The notes under the pieces were generated by a model. That model saw only the letters and a program-made list of their open reading frames with translations, was not told the origin of the DNA and did no database searches. Positions 8,305 through 16,233 of a stretch of 64,000 nucleotides of DNA are shown here, in pieces (position 1 is the first letter of the stretch; each line of letters opens with the position of its first letter). Location of the stretch: positions 62,001 through 126,000 of the forward strand of contig JAQUVX010000005.1 of NCBI GenBank assembly GCA_028693165.1. Reading direction: 5' to 3'. The DNA comes from Lachnospiraceae bacterium (GTDB lineage: Bacteria; Bacillota; Clostridia; Lachnospirales; Lachnospiraceae). Position numbers and translations under genes: made by a program.

Positions 8305-9567
8305 TCAGAGCGGCAGCCACTGTTTCCAGATCCAGGTCAGATAATCCCGGTAGCCGGCTTTTTCGACAGACTCTCCGGCAAGAATTGTTACCTCTCCCAG
8401 CACCGCTCCCCCCAGTTCATACCGCAGTACACCAACCTTTTGCCCCTGCTCTACGGGTGCCTCCAGAGTTTCCGGAATCATCTGTTTCTTCTCGATCGCC
8501 GCGAAATCTTCCCCCTTCAGGCTCAGATAAGAAAAACCGCTCTGATACTGCAGCGGAACCTGCTTTTCCACACCACCGGTCACCGGCATCGGCAAAAGAT
8601 CTGGCATCTCCTGATCCTCATATAGCTTACAATTCGCATAGCCATAATTGAGGAGCTTCTGTGCATCGGCAAACCGGGTTTTGAAATCCGGTGCCGCCAT
8701 AATCGCCGCGATAAGTCTGACACCGTCCTTCTCCGCCGTGGCGGACAGGCAGTATTTGGCAATGGAAGTGGAGCCGGTTTTTAAACCGGTCACCTTGAAA
8801 TTTGTCGCCATTTTAAGCAGTTTATTGGTGTTGGAAAGTCCGAATTCTTTCGTTCCCTGCTTGGTCACGTGTGTGATATTTTCCATCCAGATCGTACTGT
8901 AATTCTGAATCTGCGGATATCGGGTGATGAGTTCCCGGGACATCACAGCGATATCCCGCGCCGTCGTTAAATGCTCCGGCGCCTCTGTCAGCCCGCAGCA
9001 GTCCACAAAATGTGTGCCGGTCATATGAAGTCCTGCCGCACGCTCATTCATCATGCGCACGAATTCTTCTTCCGAACCTGCTATGTATTCTGCCATGGCA
9101 ACCGATGCATCATTTCCAGACGCAATCACAATGCATTTGATCAGCGTCTCGACCGTCTGGATTTCTCCCTCCTCCAAAAACACCTGAGAACCGCCCATGG
9201 ACTTCGCATAAGCACTGGTTGCCACCTGATCCGTCAGCTTGATCTTCCCGGCATCGATGGCATCAAAAATCAAAATCAGCGTCATGATTTTTGTGATACT
9301 GGCCGGGCTGCGCTGCTCATCCGCCTGCTTTTCATAGATAACCTGCCCCGTAGATGCCTCCATTAAAAGCGCGCTCGGCGCCGCCACCTCCACGCCGGCC
9401 TGCGCATCCGTCTGTATGGCTCCGGTCCTCTCATCGGTATCGGCCTGTACCGCCTCCTGCCTGACTCCGGTTTCTGTCGTCAGCATCGTCACATCAACTG
9501 GCGGGACTCCCGGAACCGTAGTCTGCACCAGCAATGCCGTGCATAGCGTAATCACAATTTTCTTCAT
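8305..9567 (-). CDS. D-alanyl-D-alanine carboxypeptidase (PBP5/DacF family)
   Basis: From ATG 9567 the product has 420 residues: a signal peptide (MKKIVITLCTALLVQ), a Glu/Thr/Ala-rich linker, then a class C/S11 peptidase domain. Active-site motifs are S90-I-T-K93, S150-G-N152 and K263-T-G265. A beta-rich C-terminal domain (PBP5_C-like) ends in an amphipathic tail DYLTWIWKQWLPL that probably binds the membrane. It trims the terminal D-Ala from peptidoglycan stem peptides. ATG 9567 is preferred over 9579 because GAGGG lies 5-6 bases upstream. It is divergent from rarA. Confidence 0.93.
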   Translation of the reverse strand: MKKIVITLCTALLVQTTVPGVPPVDVTMLTTETGVRQEAVQADTDERTGAIQTDAQAGVEVAAPSALLMEASTGQVIYEKQADEQRSPASITKIMTLILIFDAIDAGKIKLTDQVATSAYAKSMGGSQVFLEEGEIQTVETLIKCIVIASGNDASVAMAEYIAGSEEEFVRMMNERAAGLHMTGTHFVDCCGLTEAPEHLTTARDIAVMSRELITRYPQIQNYSTIWMENITHVTKQGTKEFGLSNTNKLLKMATNFKVTGLKTGSTSIAKYCLSATAEKDGVRLIAAIMAAPDFKTRFADAQKLLNYGYANCKLYEDQEMPDLLPMPVTGGVEKQVPLQYQSGFSYLSLKGEDFAAIEKKQMIPETLEAPVEQGQKVGVLRYELGGAVLGEVTILAGESVEKAGYRDYLTWIWKQWLPL

Positions 9568-9659
9568 GAAATCCCTCATTCATTCTTCTATAAATCAATG
9601 TATGAGTTCATTCCGTAAAATATCCTCGCCTTGGCATACTCCAAAGCAAATCCCGTGTC

Positions 9660-9745
9660 CGAATATATGTTCGATTTTCTCTTGTTTTCTGGCTCAGACT
9701 GTAGTAAAATAGAACATAACAAGGATCACAGCGAACATATTTGAT
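9660..9745 (+). promoter_or_regulatory. Two LexA-like SOS boxes upstream of rarA
   Basis: CGAATATATGTTCG (9660-9673) differs by one base from the Gram-positive LexA consensus CGAACATATGTTCG. A second partial box, CGAACATATTTG, begins at 9732. They flank a TAAAAT -10-like element. rarA may therefore be damage-inducible; dac on the other strand shares the region. Confidence 0.55.
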
Positions 9746-9765
9746 TTTAGAATCGAGGGAAACCC

Positions 9766-11088
9766 ATGGAACAGCTTTCTTTATTTGACAATCAGGAAAT
9801 CGCCACACCGCTTGCGAGCCGGCTGCGCCCGGATACTTTGGATACCTTTGTTGGACAGAAGCATCTTCTCGGAAAGGGTAAGCTTCTGCGCCAGCTGATT
9901 GATCAGGATCGGATTCCGTCCATGATCTTCTGGGGACCTCCCGGCGTCGGGAAGACAACACTTGCCAGTATCATTGCCCGAAGAACCAACGCCAGCTTCA
10001 TCAACTTCAGCGCCGTTACCAGCGGGATCAAAGAGATAAAGGACGTGATGGCTAAAGCTGAACAGAGCCGTCACATGGGACTTCGCACCCTTGTATTCGT
10101 GGATGAGATTCATCGATTCAACAAGGCGCAGCAGGATGCCTTTCTTCCTTATGTAGAAAAGGGAAGCATCACCCTGATCGGCGCGACCACCGAGAATCCT
10201 TCTTTTGAGATCAATGCCGCACTGCTCTCCCGATGCCGCGTATTCGTTCTTCAGGCACTGACCGCCGATGATTTGATGGAGCTTTTGACCAATGCCGTTA
10301 AGAGTCCCAAAGGATTCGGGTATCTGAACATTGACATTTCGAATGATCTGCTCCGCACCATTGCAGTCTTTGCAAACGGCGATGCAAGAACCGCGCTCAA
10401 CATCCTTGAGATGGCTGTGACGAACGGGGAGATCCACCCAGACAAGACCATCATCACAAAAGAGATTCTGGAACAGTGCACCAGCAAGAAATCGCTTCTC
10501 TATGACAAGAATGGCGAGGAGCACTACAATCTGATCTCAGCTCTCCACAAATCCATGCGCAACAGTGACCCGGATGCCGCCGTCTACTGGCTCGCCCGGA
10601 TGCTGGAAGCCGGTGAAGATCCACTCTATATCGCAAGGCGGCTGATCCGCTTCGCGACCGAGGACATCGGTCTGGCCGACAACAGCGCACTCCCCCTTGC
10701 GGTGTCGGTCTATCAGGCCTGTCATTTTCTCGGCATGCCAGAGTGCAACATCCATCTGACCCACGCTGTGATCTATCTGTCCCTTGCCCCGCGCTCCAAC
10801 TCGGTCTACATGGCCTATGAACACGCCAAAAAGGACGCACTGGATATGCTGTCCGAGCCGGTTCCTCTGGTGATCCGCAATGCCCCGACCGGTCTCATGA
10901 AGAATCTGGATTACGGGAGCGGCTACGTCTATGCTCACGATACAAAGGAGAAGATTGCCCACATGGAATGCCTGCCCGAATCCCTCGTCGGAACCCGCTA
11001 TTACCTGCCAAATGAAGCTGGCGAAGAAACCGCTCAGAAGGAACGTCTGGATGAAATTCTGGAATGGAAAAAGAATGCGCGGACGTGA
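9766..11088 (+). CDS. rarA: Replication-associated recombination protein RarA (MgsA), AAA+ ATPase
   Basis: A 440-residue AAA+ protein of the RarA/MgsA/WRNIP1 family. Residues 57-65 are the Walker A GPPGVGKTT, followed by Walker B VFVDEIHRFNKAQQD, sensor 1 GATTENPSFE and the arginine-finger region LLSRCRVF. The C-terminal tetramerisation domain contains RNSDPDAAVYWLARMLEAGEDP. It acts at stalled replication forks with SSB and RecA. GAGGGAAA precedes ATG 9766. The LexA-like boxes upstream suggest SOS control. The N-terminal MEQLSLFDNQ resembles a clamp-binding peptide (QLSLF), which would tether the protein to the DnaN sliding clamp; this is inference. Confidence 0.95.
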   Translation: MEQLSLFDNQEIATPLASRLRPDTLDTFVGQKHLLGKGKLLRQLIDQDRIPSMIFWGPPGVGKTTLASIIARRTNASFINFSAVTSGIKEIKDVMAKAEQSRHMGLRTLVFVDEIHRFNKAQQDAFLPYVEKGSITLIGATTENPSFEINAALLSRCRVFVLQALTADDLMELLTNAVKSPKGFGYLNIDISNDLLRTIAVFANGDARTALNILEMAVTNGEIHPDKTIITKEILEQCTSKKSLLYDKNGEEHYNLISALHKSMRNSDPDAAVYWLARMLEAGEDPLYIARRLIRFATEDIGLADNSALPLAVSVYQACHFLGMPECNIHLTHAVIYLSLAPRSNSVYMAYEHAKKDALDMLSEPVPLVIRNAPTGLMKNLDYGSGYVYAHDTKEKIAHMECLPESLVGTRYYLPNEAGEETAQKERLDEILEWKKNART

Positions 11089-11114
11089 CCTTTTGTCGGA
11101 TCGCCCGCGCCTCA

Positions 11115-11518
11115 TTATATACCGAACTCCTGAAACAGCTTTTCCTGATATTCCGGGTCCCTGGCCGCCTTTACGATATCATCGTTTCGCCCTGCCTTTG
11201 CCAAAATGATGACTAACCGGTTTGCCTGCTTTACCCCCTGCTTTACACCGCGTTTCATCCCTTTCTTCTCCATTTTCTCCGCAAAATCACACAATGTAAT
11301 CACCTCCCCCTTCTTTACATTTTCCATTATTTCTTCTTCAATCTCTTCATACCGCTCGTCTCTGGTAAATGCCATCAGCATATGAAGCACCGCTTCCACA
11401 TGTATGGCTTCCTGAATACCAGGTTGTTTGTAATGTCTGCAAAAACATCATTATAGCCTTCCAGATATTTCTCTGCCCGATCCTTCTCCATGAAATCGCC
11501 ATGTTGTCGTTCTGTCAT
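11115..11518 (-). pseudogene. Decayed Rpn-family recombination-promoting nuclease/transposase-like gene
   Basis: On the minus strand, ATG 11518 with AAGGAGG upstream opens MTERQHGDFMEKDRAEKYLEG..., the usual N-terminus of PD-(D/E)XK-type Rpn proteins. After about 40 residues the frame jumps at CTGGTATTCAGG. The sequence then matches the family's C-terminal region in another frame (IQEAIHVEAVLHMLMAFTRDERYEE, then the KRGVKQGVKQ repeat and the end at 11115). The nuclease core in between is missing. This is therefore an internally deleted and frameshifted gene of some 400 bp compared with about 900 bp for the family. A good promoter is still present at 11719-11747. Confidence 0.8.
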
Positions 11519-11718
11519 AATACCTCCTTATGTAATTGTATAGGAAGCACATGGCATCATGACCGAATGCCGTTCCAGATACTTCCCGCATAATAATGGA
11601 TCATAAAGCAGGAATTTTCTGAAGAAAGCAGGCCTTAAAACCTGTCATAGAATTTGAATTTAGATTGCAGCGCTGCCAAAACCGGCATATCTGCATAAGA
11701 AAATCTGCTTTAGCATGA

Positions 11719-11747
11719 ATTATAGCACACGTAAAAGAAAGATGCAA
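11719..11747 (-). promoter_or_regulatory. Promoter of the Rpn-family remnant
   Basis: On the minus strand TTGCAT (11742-11747) and TATAAT (11719-11724) are 17 bp apart, giving a leader of about 190 bases before ATG 11518. The stretch 11519-11873 holds no gene; besides this promoter nothing else was seen. Confidence 0.6.
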
Positions 11748-11873
11748 GAAATTTCTTTCCGCATCCTGCCACAAAAATTTCAGCAAGGAAATGCCGAAAT
11801 CGTCCTGGCAGCCACACCTCGAACGATTCCGGTTTTTAATTTCTATTTGTCTTTCCGCTCACGATGCTTCCCC

Positions 11874-12653
11874 TTAACGCACCGCTGACTCCCGCACCAT
11901 CACAGTCGGATAGCCCATGCTGCGCAGCGTCTTTTCCATCCAGGCCGCATTGTCCAGATTGAGATAGGCACCCACGCGCACCTTGTAAAGCCCATCCTGC
12001 TCGATCAAAAATGCCGGGAGGCCCTCTGCCAGAAGGCGGTTCAGCAGCTGATCTGCCAGCGCCCGGTTCTCATAGGCTCCTACCTGAATCTGATAATACT
12101 CCGGTTCCTTTTCCTCCTCGCGCAGCGTATTTAAGACGCCCTGTGCGATGGCATCTGCCACGGCCCCAAAATTGGCATCGAAGAACTGATTATCCGCCTC
12201 ATTGTCCAGATAGCCAGCCTCCACCAGCACAGCCGGCATCTCGGTCCGGCGCAGCACCACCAATCCCGGCCGCTCAATGACGCCAAGATCCCGCCAGCCC
12301 ATCTTCACCAGCTCCTGGTTGATATTTTCCGCCATCAGCGCCGCCGTGCTTTCGTCCGCATACACCAGACTCTGGATGCCCGAAGCCGTCCCCGGCACCG
12401 GCATGGCATTCCTATGGATCGACAGGAAATAATCCGCGTCCCAGTTATTCGCCATCTGCGCCTTCTCAAACGGTGTCTGATAGATATCCGTCACCCGTGT
12501 GTAAGCAACCTCCACGCCGTTGTTGCTGAGAATCTGCCCTACTGCCAGCGCCAGCCGCAGATTGTCCGTTTTCTCCTGCCTTCCCTGATAAATCGCCCCA
12601 GGCTCGGCACCGCCGTGTCCGGCGTCGATGATGACTTTTCTTGATTCCGCCAA
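11874..12653 (-). CDS. N-acetylmuramoyl-L-alanine amidase with SPOR domain
   Basis: A 259-residue protein starting with TTG 12653 behind GAGAGGAG. The N-terminal part is an Amidase_3 (zinc) domain: VIIDAGHGGAEPGA with the first zinc histidine, E23-like glutamates, SIHRNA with a second histidine, and the catalytic glutamate in VLVEAGYLDNEAD. A C-terminal SPOR domain (YYQIQVGAYENRALAD... YKVRVGAYLN) would bind denuded glycan strands. No signal peptide is visible at the chosen start, as in CwlC/CwlD-like mother-cell or late-released amidases. It lies downstream of lrp on the same strand. Confidence 0.9.
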   Translation of the reverse strand: MAESRKVIIDAGHGGAEPGAIYQGRQEKTDNLRLALAVGQILSNNGVEVAYTRVTDIYQTPFEKAQMANNWDADYFLSIHRNAMPVPGTASGIQSLVYADESTAALMAENINQELVKMGWRDLGVIERPGLVVLRRTEMPAVLVEAGYLDNEADNQFFDANFGAVADAIAQGVLNTLREEEKEPEYYQIQVGAYENRALADQLLNRLLAEGLPAFLIEQDGLYKVRVGAYLNLDNAAWMEKTLRSMGYPTVMVRESAVR

Positions 12654-12725
12654 AATAAAAACTCCTCTCCCATACTGCTCTATCTATACAGTATGAAAAA
12701 GGAGCACAAAAGGTGCCGGTTCCTG

Positions 12726-13163
12726 CTATTCCTCCACGTCGATTCCGCGCGGCCCCACATGGGTGGAAAACACAATCTGGGTACTGGTCTTTCCGTATTT
12801 CTGCAGCTGTCCGATGAAAAGGTCCAGCTCCATGGTGCTCTGAAATGCCACCTTGAGCAGCATCGAATACTCCCCCGTCACGCAGTTGCATTCCAGCACA
12901 TTCGGAATATTCTCCGCGTACGAATAGAATTTCGGCTTGTCCTCCGGGATCACGTTCAGATTGATGAACGCGATAATGTGGTACCCCAGCTTCATGGGTT
13001 CCACCAGCGCGTGATAGCCGGAAATCACGCCGTCCTTCTCCAGCTTCTCGATGCGGGCCGAGACCGCCGGCGACGATAAAAATGTATTCTCCGCTATGGC
13101 TTTTAAGGAAACTCTGGCATTGTCCTGCAATAATCTCAATATTTTTCTGTCGATGTCATCCAT
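12726..13163 (-). CDS. Lrp/AsnC-family transcriptional regulator
   Basis: A 145-residue regulator. The N-terminal helix-turn-helix begins MDDIDRKILRLLQDNARVSLKAIA, and the C-terminal RAM (ACT-like) domain includes VTGEYSMLLKVAF, where amino-acid effectors bind in this family. The ribosome site GGAGGAG lies just upstream. A TTGACA/TATTAT promoter is at 13265-13293, but a complete intrinsic terminator lies between it and the gene at 13197-13230. Expression may therefore be attenuated. It follows dapF and glnA on the same strand, so a role in amino-acid or nitrogen control is reasonable. Confidence 0.9.
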   Translation of the reverse strand: MDDIDRKILRLLQDNARVSLKAIAENTFLSSPAVSARIEKLEKDGVISGYHALVEPMKLGYHIIAFINLNVIPEDKPKFYSYAENIPNVLECNCVTGEYSMLLKVAFQSTMELDLFIGQLQKYGKTSTQIVFSTHVGPRGIDVEE

Positions 13164-13196
13164 AATAATTCTCCTCCGGTGCTTCCTGAACTAATG

Positions 13197-13230
13197 AAAA
13201 AAAGACGCTCGAACCAGTAGTTCGAACGCC
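13197..13230 (-). terminator. Terminator hairpin inside the lrp leader
   Basis: On the minus strand GGCGTTCGAAC, a 5-base loop, and GTTCGAGCGTC form a stem with two G-U pairs, followed by seven T residues. It can end dapF-operon transcripts. It also lies downstream of the lrp promoter, so lrp transcripts must read through it. Confidence 0.75.
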
Positions 13231-13264
13231 TTCGCTCTCATAAATCTTTCTTTTATATTTAGGT

Positions 13265-13293
13265 ATAATACCTTTTTCTGCTCCGAATGTCAA
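13265..13293 (-). promoter_or_regulatory. Sigma-A type promoter for lrp
   Basis: On the minus strand TTGACA (13288-13293), a 17-bp spacer and TATTAT (13265-13270). It sits directly after the dapF stop codon at 13311 and upstream of the leader hairpin. Confidence 0.75.
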
Positions 13294-13310
13294 TGAAAAA
13301 CGAAAGAATC

Positions 13311-14114
13311 TCAAACAAGATCGATCTCCCCGTGGAACACCTCCACTGCCGGGCCGGTCATAAACGCATGACCGCTCTCCCGATCCCAGAAGATCTCCAG
13401 GCAGCCGCCTCTCAGCTGCACCTCCACGGTGTCATCCACCAGCCCCAGCATCATGCTGGCCACCGCACTGGCTGTCGCTCCGGTTCCACAGGCCCAGGTC
13501 TCCCCGCTGCCGCGCTCCCAGACACGCATCTGCATATGTTTCCGGTCAATGATACGGATAAATTCGGAATTTACCCGATCCGGGAATCGCTCGTGATGTT
13601 CAAATGCCGGGCCGATCTTCTCTAAATCCAGACTGTCCACATCGTCACGATAGTACACCGCATGCGGATTGCCCACGCTGATCCCGGTAAATGTAAGGTT
13701 TTCTCCATCCACACAGATCGGTTCCGGCAGCTCACTTGTCAGTTCCGGCACACCCATATCCACCGTCACAGACTCCACCTTACCAGCCTGTACCTGGAGA
13801 TCCAGCGTCTTGATTCCGCCTTTCGTCTCCACCGTGATCCGCGTCTTTGACACGATACCGTGCTCATACGTGTACTTTCCGACGCAGCGAATCCCGTTTC
13901 CGCACATCGCCCCCTCGCTTCCGTCCTCATTGAACATCCACATCCGGCAGTCCGCTTTCTCGGACGGACAAATCAAGATCAAGCCGTCCGAACCAATGCC
14001 AAAATGGCGGTCACTGACCAGCCTGGCCACACGGCCCGGATTCTCCACCTGCTCCTCAAAACAGTTTACATAAACATAGTCATTGCCGATTCCCTGCATC
14101 TTGGTAAATTTCAT
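13311..14114 (-). CDS. dapF: Diaminopimelate epimerase
   Basis: A 267-residue cytoplasmic enzyme that interconverts LL- and meso-diaminopimelate for peptidoglycan and lysine synthesis. Both catalytic cysteines are present: C71 in MCGNGIRC and C209 in WACGTGA. Other family marks are GIGNDYVYV near the N-terminus and SVGNPHAV in the middle. It lies 23 bp after the ANTAR gene and downstream of glnA on the same strand, so it is probably read from the glnA promoter. A second homologue at 23710-24567 lacks both cysteines, which makes this the genuine DapF of the window. Confidence 0.95.
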   Translation of the reverse strand: MKFTKMQGIGNDYVYVNCFEEQVENPGRVARLVSDRHFGIGSDGLILICPSEKADCRMWMFNEDGSEGAMCGNGIRCVGKYTYEHGIVSKTRITVETKGGIKTLDLQVQAGKVESVTVDMGVPELTSELPEPICVDGENLTFTGISVGNPHAVYYRDDVDSLDLEKIGPAFEHHERFPDRVNSEFIRIIDRKHMQMRVWERGSGETWACGTGATASAVASMMLGLVDDTVEVQLRGGCLEIFWDRESGHAFMTGPAVEVFHGEIDLV

Positions 14115-14137
14115 CGTATGCTCTCCTCATATCGTCC

Positions 14138-14686
14138 TTATACATTAATCAGACTGATCACCATCTGAGCGGTCTCGATCAGGTTTGTCCCGCTGTCCAT
14201 ACTGCATTTTTGTATGTATCTGTGCGCCTCTTCCTCGGACATATTGTTGCGCTCCATCAAAAGATTCTTGGCCTGACTGATCAGAGTCTGCTCCTCCTCG
14301 TTGCGCTGTTTGGGCTGCTGCCGCAGCTTCTTGCGCCTCCTGGAATTCGCCTGAATCATCATCTCCAGAGTGGAAACCAGATCATGAACCTTCAGCGGCA
14401 TCGGAAGACACACAATGTCCTCCGGCACCTGCGCCACCCACTTGCTGGGTGAGGACACCATCAGCATGGAAAATTCCGCCGGCATACAATCGTGCAGCTC
14501 TGAAAACAGCATATCCGTCATACGGTACCCGCACACGATAATCCCGCTGCTTAAGTCCTCCGCCTGCGCCAGTACCTGCGCACCCGAAGTACAAACGGTG
14601 ATTACCTGGAGCCCGCTTCTCGTCAGTATATTCTTTATGCTTTTCGCATCCTCCGGTTTTGAAAATGCCACGATTATGTTAGCCAA
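14138..14686 (-). CDS. ANTAR-domain response-regulator-like antiterminator
   Basis: A 182-residue protein. The N-terminal half resembles a receiver fold (MANIIVAFSKPEDAKSIKN...) but lacks the standard acidic triad and phosphoacceptor Asp, so phosphorylation is unlikely. A Lys/Arg-rich helix (RRRKKLRQQPKQR) leads into a C-terminal ANTAR domain (LISQAKNLLMERNNMSEEEAHRYIQ), an RNA-binding antitermination module. It lies 39 bp after glnA. In Clostridia such proteins sit beside glutamine synthetase genes and are thought to control nitrogen genes by antitermination. The glnA leader with competing hairpins at 16120-16191 is an obvious candidate target; this link is inference. Confidence 0.88.
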   Translation of the reverse strand: MANIIVAFSKPEDAKSIKNILTRSGLQVITVCTSGAQVLAQAEDLSSGIIVCGYRMTDMLFSELHDCMPAEFSMLMVSSPSKWVAQVPEDIVCLPMPLKVHDLVSTLEMMIQANSRRRKKLRQQPKQRNEEEQTLISQAKNLLMERNNMSEEEAHRYIQKCSMDSGTNLIETAQMVISLINV

Positions 14687-14725
14687 CCTCTCACCTCCAA
14701 GTAATCAAATCAGGTGGGAACTGCA

Positions 14726-16063
14726 TTAGAATTTGTAAAGATACTCTTCCACTTCCCAGTCGGTAACCTCCGCGCGGAACTTTCTCCACTCGGTATCCTT
14801 CGCCTCCAGATACTTGGTATAAATATGCATGCCAAGCAGTTCCTGAACAAAGGTGCTTCCCTCGAATTCCTCCAGCGCCTCTCCCAGCGTCTCCGGCAGA
14901 TGGTCGATTCCGCGCACCTTCATCTCCTCCTCGGACATCGCGAAAATGTTGTCGTCCACGCTGGCCGGAGGAACCATCTCCTTCTTGATGCCGTCCAGTC
15001 CGGCTGCCAGGCATGCCGCCAGCGCCAGATATGGATTCACCGCAGAGTCCGGGCAGCGCAGCTCGATCCGGGTGCTGCTGCCGCGCGAGGAAGGAATGCG
15101 GATCATTGGGCTGCGGTTTGCAGAGGCAGACCACGCCACATAGACCGGCGCATCATACCCCGGAACCAGGCGCTTATAGGAGTTGACAAGCGGGTTGGTC
15201 AACACCGTAATCTCACGGATATGCGCCAGAATCCCAGCCATAAACTGATAGGCTGCCCTGCTTAATCCCAGCTCATCCTTCTCGTCGACAAAGGCATTGT
15301 TGCCGTCCGAATCTGCCAGAGACATATTGATATGCATACCGGAACCATTGACCCCGGCTTTTGGCTTCGGCATAAAGGTCGCGTGCAGGCCGTGACGCTT
15401 GGCGATCGTCTTGACTGCCATCTTGAACGTCATGATATTGTCCGCAGCCGTCAGTCCTTCCATATATTCCAGATCGATCTCGTGCTGAGCCGGAGCGATC
15501 TCGTGATGGGAGGCCTCCACCTCAAAGCCCATCTCCTCCAGATTCATCACGATATCCCGGCGCACATTCTCCGCCATATCGATCGGTGCCACATCAAAAT
15601 AACCGGCCGTCTCGTGGGTGTTGGTGGTCGGTCTTCCCTCTTCATCCGTGTGGAATAAGAAAAATTCGCATTCCGGCCCCACGTGGAAAATATAGCCCAT
15701 ATCCGCGGCTTCCTTCAGCACCTTCTTCAGCACATAGCGGGGATCTCCCTCAAACGGCTCACCGCTGGGACGATAGACATCGCAGACCAGACGGGCCACC
15801 TTGCCCTGCTGCGGCCTCCACGGAAAGATCTCAAAAGTATCCAGATCCGGGTACAGATACATATCGGACTCCTCGATCCGGACAAATCCCTCGATGGCGG
15901 AGCCGTCGAACATGCAGCGGTTGTCCAGTGCTTTCTCCAGCTGGCTTGCTGTGATTGCAACATTCTTCAGCATTCCAAAAATGTCCGTAAACTGCAGTCG
16001 GATAAACTCCACGTCCTCCTCATCCACCATGCGGATGATATCTTCTTTGCTATATTTGCTCAT
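14726..16063 (-). CDS. glnA: Type I glutamine synthetase
   Basis: A 445-residue GSI enzyme that forms glutamine from glutamate, ammonia and ATP. Visible motifs are the N-terminal beta-grasp domain with FGMLKNV, the latch DGSAIEGF, the metal-binding GPECEFF and [16 protein letters not shown], the ATP-site [16 protein letters not shown], and [31 protein letters not shown] in pieces. There is no adenylylation-loop tyrosine motif, and the length fits the Gram-positive GSI-alpha class controlled by feedback and regulator proteins. It heads an operon with the ANTAR gene and dapF. A TTGACA/TATTAT promoter and a 140-base structured leader lie upstream. Confidence 0.96.
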   Translation of the reverse strand: MSKYSKEDIIRMVDEEDVEFIRLQFTDIFGMLKNVAITASQLEKALDNRCMFDGSAIEGFVRIEESDMYLYPDLDTFEIFPWRPQQGKVARLVCDVYRPSGEPFEGDPRYVLKKVLKEAADMGYIFHVGPECEFFLFHTDEEGRPTTNTHETAGYFDVAPIDMAENVRRDIVMNLEEMGFEVEASHHEIAPAQHEIDLEYMEGLTAADNIMTFKMAVKTIAKRHGLHATFMPKPKAGVNGSGMHINMSLADSDGNNAFVDEKDELGLSRAAYQFMAGILAHIREITVLTNPLVNSYKRLVPGYDAPVYVAWSASANRSPMIRIPSSRGSSTRIELRCPDSAVNPYLALAACLAAGLDGIKKEMVPPASVDDNIFAMSEEEMKVRGIDHLPETLGEALEEFEGSTFVQELLGMHIYTKYLEAKDTEWRKFRAEVTDWEVEEYLYKF

Positions 16064-16119
16064 CGCTACTTCTCCCTTCCTTCTTACAGGTTTCGAATCA
16101 GAACATCAGTAAAACGGGG

Positions 16120-16191
16120 CCGACTGCCCTAAAACGCAAAAGAGGGCGTCGGAAAGGTCGTCCAAAAAACGACCTTTTATGCAACACCCTC
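16120..16191 (-). promoter_or_regulatory. glnA leader with mutually exclusive hairpins (possible attenuator)
   Basis: On the minus strand GAGGGTGT (16191-16184) pairs with ACGCCCTC (16149-16142) around an inner perfect hairpin AAAGGTCG/CGACCTTT (16177-16153). TTTTGCGTTTT follows, giving a terminator-like structure. The same ACGCCCT segment, extended as CCGACGCCCT, can instead pair with AGGGCAGTCGG (16130-16120). The two folds exclude each other, as in transcription attenuators. No hexaloop pair typical of characterised ANTAR targets was recognised, so the regulator is uncertain. Confidence 0.6.
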
Positions 16192-16204
16192 GTTCCATGT
16201 TTTG

Positions 16205-16233
16205 ATAATATCAGTTTGGTAAGTCTTTGTCAA
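16205..16233 (-). promoter_or_regulatory. Sigma-A type promoter for glnA
   Basis: On the minus strand TTGACA (16228-16233), a 17-bp spacer and TATTAT (16205-16210). The -35 box overlaps the stop codon of the upstream P-type ATPase gene (16230-16232). Transcription should start near 16198, giving a leader of about 135 bases. Confidence 0.75.

Noticed and set aside
12011-12280. Many open frames of 60-250 codons opposite GC-rich genes, such as this one, 16614-17648, 35347-36168 and 41584-41997
   Set aside because: They lie antisense to well-supported genes, lack ribosome sites and show the composition expected of shadow frames.
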